Source: an uncultured Oscillospiraceae bacterium (GTDB lineage Bacteria > Bacillota > Clostridia > Oscillospirales > Acutalibacteraceae). From it: a stretch of 10,382 bases of DNA. Positions within the stretch are counted from its first letter, which is position 1; each line of letters starts with the position of its first letter. Location: contig CAJKXG010000026.1 in the NCBI GenBank assembly GCA_905203795.1, positions 1 to 10,382 of the forward strand, read 5' to 3'. Both the position numbers and the translations under genes were made by a program. Below the pieces are notes generated by a model, which was not told where the DNA came from, made no database searches, and was given only the letters and a program-made list of their open reading frames with translations. Of the stretch, positions 1 through 6,694 are shown one piece after another.

Positions 1-414
1 GGGACGGTTATTAAGCTGTTTCCCGATGATCCGTGGCGGTATCCGTATGACACGGATCAGATGATCGCCGATTGCAAGGCGTACATCGAGAGCAAAGGAC
101 TGATTTGGGACAATGCGCTGAATGTGGACAAGGGCACTTGGGCGGGAAGCGTGTATACGGGCGGTTTTACCAGTAAGCCGGAAAAATTCAATTTGAAGAA
201 GGGACCATACGAAGAAGGGGTATTTGATAAAATCGACTTTGAAGCGTGGTCGTGGGAAACTGACAAATACTTCAAATGTGTGTTCATCCCCAGCGACACC
301 AGCAAAGGCGATTACGATATCTATGTGGTGCACGGAAGCACATCCTCTGAATGGGTGACAGAAGAAATGCTAAATCCCAATTATATCGATCTAGCTAAGA
401 AAGCCATCAACTGA
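1..414 (+). CDS. Unrecognised protein, 3' end only
   Basis: An open frame runs in from before the window and ends with TGA at 412-414, giving 137 visible residues. The start lies upstream, so the first methionine visible (61-63) is probably internal. The fragment is soluble-looking, with no membrane span, and is rich in aromatic and acidic residues (WSWETDKYF, VVHGSTSSEW). I recognise no family or catalytic motif. It ends in a charged, probably helical tail (IDLAKKAIN). Two terminator hairpins follow immediately, so it is likely the last gene of the preceding operon and not part of the pilus operon. That the frame is coding rests on its continuity and its position before a terminator. Function is unknown. 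Confidence 0.7.
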   Translation, partial: GTVIKLFPDDPWRYPYDTDQMIADCKAYIESKGLIWDNALNVDKGTWAGSVYTGGFTSKPEKFNLKKGPYEEGVFDKIDFEAWSWETDKYFKCVFIPSDTSKGDYDIYVVHGSTSSEWVTEEMLNPNYIDLAKKAIN

Positions 415-430
415 CAACCGAATACACACC

Positions 431-469
431 AGCCGTTTGTAGAATGCTGATTCTGCGGACGGCTTTTTT
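431..469 (+). terminator. Intrinsic terminator 1
   Basis: The arms 431-445 and 450-464 form a 15-pair stem with three G-U wobbles around a GCTG loop, followed by a run of six T (464-469). It starts 17 bases after the stop codon of the upstream gene, as expected for a rho-independent terminator of that transcript. Confidence 0.85.
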
Positions 470-480
470 CATACAACCCA

Positions 481-511
481 ACGACTATGCGGAAACGCAT
501 GGTCGTTTTTT
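481..511 (+). terminator. Intrinsic terminator 2 or attenuator
   Basis: The arms ACGACTATGCG (481-491) and CGCATGGTCGT (496-506) form an 11-pair stem with one wobble around a GAAA tetraloop, then six T (506-511). It lies only 43 bases before the ATG of the thioester surface protein. It may be a back-up terminator for the upstream gene or an attenuator in the leader of the pilus operon. The T tracts of both hairpins continue into similar bases (TTTTTTCATA). Confidence 0.75.
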
Positions 512-535
512 CATATACAGACCCAGAGAAAAAAC

Positions 536-543
536 AGAAAGGA
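536..543 (+). promoter_or_regulatory. Ribosome binding site deciding the start at 555
   Basis: AGAAAGGA lies 11 bases before ATG 555. The longer frame beginning at 444 would start inside terminator 1, read through terminator 2 and put 37 residues before a clear signal peptide, so 555 is the better start. Confidence 0.75.
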
Positions 544-554
544 AAAAAGCCAAC

Positions 555-3500
555 ATGCAAAAAACAAACAAGCTCAAGCGTTTGAGCGCCGTGATGCTGG
601 CGGTGGTTATGGTGATCGCCTGTTTTGCACCGGCTGCTTCCGCCCTCAATGTGGGCGAAAAGGTCACGTATTCGCATCGTCTGGCATACCACGGCGGTAT
701 GCAAAGCGGCGAAAGCGGCAACAAAGCGCCCGGCAGCCGCAGCACGCATTACAACAATCGCTTGTACTGGTATGAAGGCTGGAACATCGACGTTATCACC
801 CTCAGCGGCAACAGCGGTTTGAAGGCGCAGTACGGTGGGCAATCGTATGCCTATTGTGTGCAACACAAGGTGTCATACGGCGAAGCCAATCGGTATGTCG
901 AAGGAAACGAAGACAGCATTGAGAAAACCGATTGGTGGCTTATGTTGGGGACTACAAAACAGACGCTTCTTCAACGCGCTCTCCCCCACATGTTTCCCGC
1001 GATGACCCCTTCCGAGTTGGGCGTGTCGGCGGTGGATGATGCCTATGCCGCCAGTCAGGTGATCGTGTGGGAGATCATCGCCGGATACCGCGACGCCAAT
1101 GGACGGCTGACCAACGCCACCTTGCGCGACCAGTACATGAAGTACGCCTATACGGGATACGGTCACACCAAAGGCGACAATACGCCCGCGATGACGGCGT
1201 ACAAAAACATCGAAAACGGTCTGATCTCTCATAGTGTTGTTCCGAGTTGGAACGGACAAACCGTAACGCTGGACTGGAATGAAACCAACCAACGGTATGA
1301 GAAAACGATCACCGATGCGAATGGTGTGTTGGGACAGTTCACGATCCCCTCCACCGTAAACGGTATTACGCTGACGCGCAGCGGGAACAATCTTACTCTG
1401 TCAAGTAAAACTGCTGTTACCGGATCGCTATCCACGCGTTTGTGGAAAGCCTTAAAAACGTCGGAAAATACCGGCAACATCGCCCTGTTCGGCGGCACAG
1501 CGGGTAAGACAGCCCAAAAGATGATCTACGGCACGCTGGACGACCCTGTATATTTTGATTTTAGTGTCACCACCGGCAACGGCACGCTGCGTATCAAGAA
1601 GACAACCGCTGCGGGCGCAGGTTCGGTCAGCGGCTGGACATTCGTGGTACGTGACATCAACGGCGTGGAAGTTCTGCGGGGCGTTACCAATTCGTCCGGA
1701 TATGTATCCGTAAACAGCAGCACCTATCTGACACTTCCTTCGGGCACATACACCGTCGAAGAAGAACTGACCACAACACAGGCGCAGACGATCATCCAAC
1801 AAACGCCGAAAACCGTCACGCTGAAAACCGGCGAAACGTCAACCGTCACCTTTACGAACCGCGTGAAAACGACCGACATGCGGCTCTTTAAGTATGACGG
1901 CGGCATAGGGCAAGTGGAGGGTATTCCCTTCCGCCTGTACCGGCGCGTTGCCGGCAATGCGTATCAGTCGTTTGTGTATGTTGCAAAGACCGACGCGAAC
2001 GGCGAGATTTTGTTCAACAGCACAACGGTCACGCAATATTACAAGGATATGCTGACCAAGTACAGCAACGATGCCACCAAAGCCGCCGATGCGATCTTTC
2101 TGGAAGCATATGCGCGGCTCAAATCTGACGGTACACCGAACATCTCCACGGTCACGCAAGCGATCCGCGATGGTTGGACACAGTGGGGTGTCGCTAAAGC
2201 GGCGGTGGACATCGTAAAGGGGGGCGGCTCGCTGCAAGTCGTCAACGGCAATTACAATGTGGCGGAGCTGCTATGGGCGCTGCCGGAGGAAACCGATGGT
2301 GTGAAGCGCAGCGACTGGACAGGATGGATCGAAAGCTGGCATGAACCGACGCAGACCATATCCGTCAACACCACATCGCTGGACAACAACATCCAAGTTG
2401 CAAATGAAGCACAGCGAATTTGGTTTGCGATCCTCAAACGCGCCGAAGAAACGTCCGGCACGGCGATCAGCAGTGCCGCCATCGTCAACGATATTACGTT
2501 CCATATCGAACAGATTGACGATAACGGCGATACGATCATCGACTATGGGTATTTCGATACCAAGCGGGACAGTCTTGAAATCAACGGCACGACCGTACTT
2601 GCCGAGCAGGACGGCGTGATCGCCGGTGTGCTGTCTGCCGGACGATATCGTGTGACCGAGATCGTGCCGGACGGATACACGGTCAAGGACGGCGCGGTCA
2701 AAATCCTGAATCTGCACTACGATCCTGACAACCCCAACAGTGTGTACGATTCGACCACCAACGTGACCTATTTGACGTTTAGCAACATCCCGACACCCGT
2801 GCCGGTGCGCGTAATCAAAACGTTGGACGAGCAGGACGCGGTGCTGGGCGATTCGCTGGCAAACTGGTCGTTTACCGTATCCGGCACGACATTTTGGGGA
2901 AAGACGGTGTACATGACCGGACTGACAACAGACGCAAACGGGTATCTGGATGTGTCGCTGTATCCCGGCAACTACACCGTGTCAGAGGTATTGACGACGG
3001 CGCAGCAGTCTATATACATACAGCCGTCGTCGCAGAGCATCACCCTTGATATCGGGCAAAGCGAGAGGCAGACGCTTACATTCCAAAACTCCCGCTACAA
3101 ACAGCCGGTGCAAATCGTCAAAACCAGCGACACCGGCGAAGTGGAGGGATTTTGTTTCAGCATCATCGGCAGGACGACAGAAGGGGCACTGGTTCAACTG
3201 GAAAATCTGATAACCGACGCAGACGGGCTGATTTACGCGCAGCTTTGGCCCGGGTCGTACACCGTGACCGAAACGCTGACAACGGAACAGGCGAAGCTGT
3301 ATCGTCAGCCCGCGCCGCAATCGCTTTCGATCACGACAGGCGACGCACAAAACGGCACGTTAAAGGAAGTGAAGTTCCGCAATGAATCGATTGAAGTGGA
3401 CTTATACGTCCAGAAACGTGCGCCGAACGGCAATACGGCGGGATTTGGTTTCCGCGTCACCGGCACGGATGTGCTGGGACGTGCGGTGAATCTCACCGGC

Positions 3501-4424
3501 GTGACGGATGAAAGCGGTGTGACGAGCGCCATCAAGCTGATCCCCGGTACGTACACGATCACGGAAGAACTGACGGCAGCACAGGCGGCGATCTATGCAC
3601 AGCCCGCACCGAAGACGCTGACAGTGACCGCCAGCACATCGTCGCCGATGATCCTTACGTTTGAAAATACCGTGAAAACCGGCAGCTTGAAGATCATCAA
3701 AACATTTGAAGGACGCACAACGCCCATCGCCAATGTGCCGTTTACGGTCAGCGGTACGATCGCGGACGGGCGCACCTATCGGCAGACCTACTACACGGAT
3801 GCAAAGGGAGAAATCCTGATTTCCGATATGCCGATCGGTGAGTATGTGGTCGAAGAACTGGCATCCTCGCTGACGGAGGAATATATCCTGTCCGAAGCCC
3901 AAACCGTTACCGTGGCGGCGGATAAGCTCACCGAGCTGACGATCAACAACCTATTGAAACAAGGATCGTTGACCGTACAAAAGCTGGACGGCAGCGGCAC
4001 ACCGGCAGCGGGTGCGGAATATCTGCTGGAGAAATCCACAGATGGCGGCAGTACGTGGACAGCGGTCACAGCGGCGGACTGCACCAGCATCGGTCTGACG
4101 AACGGACGGCTCGTGACGGGCGCGAACGGCATCGTCAAATTTGCCGGGCTGAAAGCGAGCGCCGATTTGCAGTATCGGCTCACCGAAACGAAAGCGCCGG
4201 AGGGCTGCACACTGCTGACGAAGCCGGTGTTTGAGGGATCACTGCCGGTGACGGCAGCCGGCAAAACCCTGTATCATGTGAGTTTCGCCGTGACAAATCA
4301 TGCGGTATTTGATATGCCGATGACAGGCGGCAGCGGCATGCTGCCGGTGACACTGGCAACCGTGCTTGCCGGATTGACGCTGACGGCTGGCGGCATGTGG
4401 ATATCGCGGAAACGGAGGGCGTAA
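555..4424 (+). CDS. Thioester-domain, Cna-B-repeat surface protein (pilus tip adhesin candidate)
   Basis: This 1289-residue protein is secreted and anchored to the cell wall or pilus. Residues 1-30 are a Sec signal peptide (KLKR, hydrophobic core, ASA). Residues about 35-220 look like a thioester domain (TED/TQXA family). Cys101 in AYCVQHK and Gln168 in ASQVIVWEI are placed to form the internal Cys-Gln thioester that bonds covalently to amines on a target. Cna-B/SpaA-like domains follow at about 343-435, 440-745 (with a large insertion), 750-846, 851-943, 946-1038, 1042-1132 and 1136-1249. Most show the isopeptide trio of an early Lys, a central Glu (as in YTVTE) and a final Asn (as in TFEN). 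Four of them share the phrase LTxxQxxIYxQPxP. The end is MPMTG (1254-1258), a hydrophobic span and KRR, a variant of LPXTG. It lies first in the order tip, backbone, class C sortase, hence the tip role, which is inference. The ligand is unknown. Confidence 0.9.
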   Translation: MQKTNKLKRLSAVMLAVVMVIACFAPAASALNVGEKVTYSHRLAYHGGMQSGESGNKAPGSRSTHYNNRLYWYEGWNIDVITLSGNSGLKAQYGGQSYAYCVQHKVSYGEANRYVEGNEDSIEKTDWWLMLGTTKQTLLQRALPHMFPAMTPSELGVSAVDDAYAASQVIVWEIIAGYRDANGRLTNATLRDQYMKYAYTGYGHTKGDNTPAMTAYKNIENGLISHSVVPSWNGQTVTLDWNETNQRYEKTITDANGVLGQFTIPSTVNGITLTRSGNNLTLSSKTAVTGSLSTRLWKALKTSENTGNIALFGGTAGKTAQKMIYGTLDDPVYFDFSVTTGNGTLRIKKTTAAGAGSVSGWTFVVRDINGVEVLRGVTNSSGYVSVNSSTYLTLPSGTYTVEEELTTTQAQTIIQQTPKTVTLKTGETSTVTFTNRVKTTDMRLFKYDGGIGQVEGIPFRLYRRVAGNAYQSFVYVAKTDANGEILFNSTTVTQYYKDMLTKYSNDATKAADAIFLEAYARLKSDGTPNISTVTQAIRDGWTQWGVAKAAVDIVKGGGSLQVVNGNYNVAELLWALPEETDGVKRSDWTGWIESWHEPTQTISVNTTSLDNNIQVANEAQRIWFAILKRAEETSGTAISSAAIVNDITFHIEQIDDNGDTIIDYGYFDTKRDSLEINGTTVLAEQDGVIAGVLSAGRYRVTEIVPDGYTVKDGAVKILNLHYDPDNPNSVYDSTTNVTYLTFSNIPTPVPVRVIKTLDEQDAVLGDSLANWSFTVSGTTFWGKTVYMTGLTTDANGYLDVSLYPGNYTVSEVLTTAQQSIYIQPSSQSITLDIGQSERQTLTFQNSRYKQPVQIVKTSDTGEVEGFCFSIIGRTTEGALVQLENLITDADGLIYAQLWPGSYTVTETLTTEQAKLYRQPAPQSLSITTGDAQNGTLKEVKFRNESIEVDLYVQKRAPNGNTAGFGFRVTGTDVLGRAVNLTGVTDESGVTSAIKLIPGTYTITEELTAAQAAIYAQPAPKTLTVTASTSSPMILTFENTVKTGSLKIIKTFEGRTTPIANVPFTVSGTIADGRTYRQTYYTDAKGEILISDMPIGEYVVEELASSLTEEYILSEAQTVTVAADKLTELTINNLLKQGSLTVQKLDGSGTPAAGAEYLLEKSTDGGSTWTAVTAADCTSIGLTNGRLVTGANGIVKFAGLKASADLQYRLTETKAPEGCTLLTKPVFEGSLPVTAAGKTLYHVSFAVTNHAVFDMPMTGGSGMLPVTLATVLAGLTLTAGGMWISRKRRA
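1581..3950 (+). repeat. Tandem Cna-B-like domain repeats within the surface protein
   Basis: Protein-level repeats of about 90-97 residues occur at approximately 1581-1859, 2802-3092, 3105-3383 and 3390-3668, with a more diverged copy at 3678-3950. The closest copies share G-x-Y-T-V-x-E-x-L-T-x-x-Q near the centre, then QPxP and a closing TFxN. The copies have diverged at DNA level, so they look like old duplications, not a recent expansion. A split domain lies between the first and second copies. Confidence 0.75.
4414..4419 (+). promoter_or_regulatory. Ribosome binding site for the 52-codon spacer ORF
   Basis: GGAGGG inside the last codons of the surface protein lies nine bases before ATG 4429. 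The bases also encode Arg-Arg-Ala, so the match may be accidental. Confidence 0.4.
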
Positions 4425-4428
4425 ACGT

Positions 4429-4587
4429 ATGCGGAAAATTCCATGCGATCGCCCCCGCGACCGTCCCGAGGGCAAGCGGCTGCTTCGGGTGCACCGTATG
4501 TTGAGAGTACCATGCGGCGCACCCGGGGTGGTACGCGTACCACCCTTCGGCGGGCAAACGCCCCGAAATCAAATTAAAATCGAATGA
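4429..4587 (+). CDS. Small basic ORF in the structured spacer (52 residues, possible leader peptide)
   Basis: ATG at 4429 follows the surface-protein stop by four bases and sits nine bases after GGAGGG. The frame fills the spacer and stops with TGA at 4585-4587, directly before the AAGGAG of the backbone pilin. The 52-residue product is rich in Arg and Pro (CDRPRDRPEGKR near the start), has no signal peptide or membrane span, and matches no family I know. All three hairpins of the spacer lie within it, so its low-complexity composition could simply reflect structured RNA. If translated, it would couple ribosome passage to unfolding of the hairpins ahead of the pilin gene. The evidence is an intact frame, a good binding site and neat placement. 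A chance ORF remains quite possible. Confidence 0.35.
   Translation: MRKIPCDRPRDRPEGKRLLRVHRMLRVPCGAPGVVRVPPFGGQTPRNQIKIE
4486..4525 (+). promoter_or_regulatory. Intercistronic stem-loop 1
   Basis: The arms 4486-4500 and 4511-4525 pair over 15 positions, with one A-C mismatch and one G-U wobble, around a 10-base loop (TTGAGAGTAC). No T tract follows, so it is not a terminator. It may stabilise or process the mRNA between the two pilin genes. Confidence 0.65.
4526..4545. promoter_or_regulatory. Perfect 20-base palindrome in the spacer
   Basis: GGGTGGTACGCGTACCACCC is a perfect inverted repeat with no spacer. It directly abuts stem-loop 1. As RNA it would form a short hairpin with a small central loop; as DNA it could be a dimeric-protein operator. 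No T tract follows. Confidence 0.6.
4546..4567 (+). promoter_or_regulatory. Intercistronic stem-loop 3
   Basis: TTCG (4546-4549) pairs with CGAA (4564-4567) and GGGC (4552-4555) with GCCC (4560-4563), with a two-base bulge and an AAAC loop. It is the last of three back-to-back structures and ends 22 bases before the binding site of the backbone pilin. Confidence 0.5.
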
Positions 4588-4589
4588 AA

Positions 4590-4595
4590 AAGGAG
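4590..4595 (+). promoter_or_regulatory. Ribosome binding site deciding the start at 4605
   Basis: AAGGAG is followed nine bases later by ATG 4605. An in-frame ATG at 4584 would lie before this site and lacks one of its own, so 4605 is chosen. Confidence 0.8.
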
Positions 4596-4604
4596 AAGTT
4601 GAGA

Positions 4605-6617
4605 ATGAAAAACCCGTTGAAAAAGATTCTTGCCACTGTAGCGGCGGGTATCGCCACGCTGACCATGGGTCTGAGCGCGGCGGCTGCACCGGTTGCGGAG
4701 GCAACCATCGACACGACCAAGACCGGCTCTCTGACGCTGTATAAGTACGACATCACCGCCGCCGAGCGAGACAACGTGTGGCATGAAAGTGACTACACGT
4801 CCACCGGCGTATACGACCAGACCGTGAATGACACGCTGGGCAGCTCGTCCCAGCCCAAGACGTTGCCGAACGGCGATACGTCATACGGATACGCGGTCAA
4901 AGGTGTAGAGTTCACCTATCTGAAGGTGGCGGATATCACCACCTTCAGCAAGACCGTGACCGTGGACGGCAACCCGGTCAACAAGATCGCCGTGCTGTAC
5001 GGATTTGCTGCAAACGGCACGGGTGAAACCATGCTGGACGCTATTGGATTGTCGTTTGCGGATCGGTACACGGAAGCAGACGCGACCGTTGGCGGCACGC
5101 TGATGTACTACTTTGACAGCGATACGCTGATCGACGCGCTGCGGACGGCGCTGGCGGCGAATGCCACCACCGTCAAAAACGCGCTGGAAGCGTATGTGTC
5201 CGCAAACGGCGGTACGACGATGACGGAAACCGACAGCTACGGCAAAACGGCAGCTAACAGCCTGCCGCTGGGCTTGTATCTCGTCGTCGAAACGAAAGTG
5301 CCGGAGTACATCACCACGCCCACCACGCCGTTCTTTGTCTCGCTGCCGATGACCTCTGTCAACGGCACGAATGCGACTGACGGCGGCGAACGTTGGATGT
5401 ATGATGTGACGGTTTACCCGAAAAACGCGTCGGGTATGCCCACGCTGGAAAAAACCGTGCGTGAGACTAAGAACGACACCGGCAAAAACAACGGCACAAC
5501 CGACGATATCACCGATGGTTATGCACACAACGCAACCGCCTCTGACGGCGATGTTGTGGATTATCAGGTCATCAGCACGCTGCCCGCGATTACGTCCACC
5601 GCGTCCTATCTGACCACCTACACCTACGTGGATACCCTGTCCAAGGGCATTACGTACAACCAAAACGATATCATCATCGAATTTTTCACGGACGCGGCTT
5701 GCACTGACAAGGTTGCCACGTGGAAACAGACCGATGCACAGCAGAAGTTTACGGTCGCGTATGGCAACAGTGCGCTGTCCGGCGCATATGCGGGCGGCAG
5801 CACTATGACCATCACGATGACCGATGCGGGACTTGCCGAAATCAACGCCGATCCCGCCGTATATACCGGCGCGGGCGATGTCGAGAGCGGCTACAGCCAG
5901 TGCACCATGCGCATCACGTATGCCGCGACCGTCAACAGCGATGCGTCCGTGGTATACGGTGACAATGGCAACCCCAACACGGTGACGCTGACATGGAAAC
6001 GTACCAGCACGAACTACTTTGACACGCTGACGGATGACTGCCACGTATACACCTATGGCATTGATCTGACAAAGAAGTTCAGCGGCGGCGCTGGTGATTT
6101 CTCGAAAGTGAATTTTGCGATTCACAACGACACCGACAACTACTACGTGACGGCGACGCTGATCGACGGTGTGTATTATGTGACGGGTCATGAAGCTGAG
6201 GAAGCCGACAAGACCGTGTTTGTGCCGACAGCGGACGGCAAGATCATCGTCAAAGGTCTGGAAGACGACACTTATACCGCGACCGAGCTGCAAACCGATA
6301 ACGGCTATGTGCTGCTGAAAGATGGCATTCAGTTCACTATCAGCAGCGCCGAATCGAGCGATATTTGCGATGTGTGTCACAAGGCGATGCTGACCGCATC
6401 CGCGACCATCAACGGTGACGATGTGGACATGGATGCCGACAACGGCAGCGTCCATGCACTCGTACCGCTGACCGTGATTAACAATCGCGGATTTGACTTG
6501 CCGAGTACCGGTGAAGTCGGTACGTGGATGCTCTCCATCGTCGGCGTGATCGGCGGCACGGTGGCAATCGCGCTGCTGATTATGGCGAGCAAAAAACGCA
6601 AAACCGAAGAAAACTAA
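4605..6617 (+). CDS. SpaA-type isopeptide-forming major (backbone) pilin
   Basis: This 670-residue precursor fits the major subunit of a Gram-positive sortase pilus. Residues 1-28 form a signal peptide (NPLKK, hydrophobic stretch, SAAAA). An N-terminal domain (about 36-270) ends in a canonical pilin motif, W264-xxx-V268-x-V270-Y-P-K273; in this family that lysine receives the threonine of the next subunit. A central domain spans about 280-485. A C-terminal Cna-B-like domain (488-627) has candidate isopeptide residues Lys490/491, an E-box glutamate at 561 (YTATELQTDNGY) and Asn626/627. The end is LPSTG (632-636), a hydrophobic helix and KKRK. Length and layout suit three-domain backbone pilins. 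A CxxCH motif at 588-592 is unusual. No promoter is visible in the preceding spacer, so it is probably transcribed with the upstream surface protein. The sortase that would assemble it is the next gene. Confidence 0.93.
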   Translation: MKNPLKKILATVAAGIATLTMGLSAAAAPVAEATIDTTKTGSLTLYKYDITAAERDNVWHESDYTSTGVYDQTVNDTLGSSSQPKTLPNGDTSYGYAVKGVEFTYLKVADITTFSKTVTVDGNPVNKIAVLYGFAANGTGETMLDAIGLSFADRYTEADATVGGTLMYYFDSDTLIDALRTALAANATTVKNALEAYVSANGGTTMTETDSYGKTAANSLPLGLYLVVETKVPEYITTPTTPFFVSLPMTSVNGTNATDGGERWMYDVTVYPKNASGMPTLEKTVRETKNDTGKNNGTTDDITDGYAHNATASDGDVVDYQVISTLPAITSTASYLTTYTYVDTLSKGITYNQNDIIIEFFTDAACTDKVATWKQTDAQQKFTVAYGNSALSGAYAGGSTMTITMTDAGLAEINADPAVYTGAGDVESGYSQCTMRITYAATVNSDASVVYGDNGNPNTVTLTWKRTSTNYFDTLTDDCHVYTYGIDLTKKFSGGAGDFSKVNFAIHNDTDNYYVTATLIDGVYYVTGHEAEEADKTVFVPTADGKIIVKGLEDDTYTATELQTDNGYVLLKDGIQFTISSAESSDICDVCHKAMLTASATINGDDVDMDADNGSVHALVPLTVINNRGFDLPSTGEVGTWMLSIVGVIGGTVAIALLIMASKKRKTEEN

Positions 6618-6635
6618 CTAACTGACCGAAAGCGC

Positions 6636-6673
6636 GGCGGCGGTAACGGATACCGTCGCCGCCTTTCTATTTT
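6636..6673 (+). terminator. GC-rich terminator or attenuator between backbone pilin and sortase
   Basis: The left arm GGCGGCGGTA (6636-6645) pairs with TACC and the GCCGCC of 6651-6663, with a small bulge, around a short loop. TTTCTATTTT follows. It begins 19 bases after the pilin stop. Only a few bases separate it from the sortase binding site, so the sortase most likely depends on readthrough. Confidence 0.75.
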
Positions 6674-6694
6674 GAGTGAAAGGAGAAAACCGCG

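Noticed and set aside
431..511. The two hairpins with similar TTTTTTCATA tails as an attachment site or element end
   Set aside because: Only the T tract and a few bases are shared. Neither integrase nor direct-repeat ends are visible, and both fit ordinary terminators.
514..519. TATACA as a -10 box for the pilus operon
   Set aside because: No -35-like hexamer lies 16-18 bases upstream (GGAAAC at 491-496), and the region is occupied by the hairpin.
444..554. Upstream extension of the thioester protein
   Set aside because: It would begin inside terminator 1, cross terminator 2 and precede a normal signal peptide. ATG 555 has a binding site.
1581..4301. Cna-B repeat region as a recombining DNA satellite
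   Set aside because: The copies resemble each other at protein level only. No long identical DNA stretches are visible.
4445..4452. GCGATCGC octamer
   Set aside because: It recalls the HIP1 element of cyanobacteria, but a single copy in a GC-rich spacer is expected by chance.
4881..6455. Long open frame on the minus strand (524 codons) opposite the backbone pilin
   Set aside because: It lies wholly antisense to a pilin with clear domain motifs, has no binding site and has a His/Val/Arg-rich composition typical of a codon-bias shadow.
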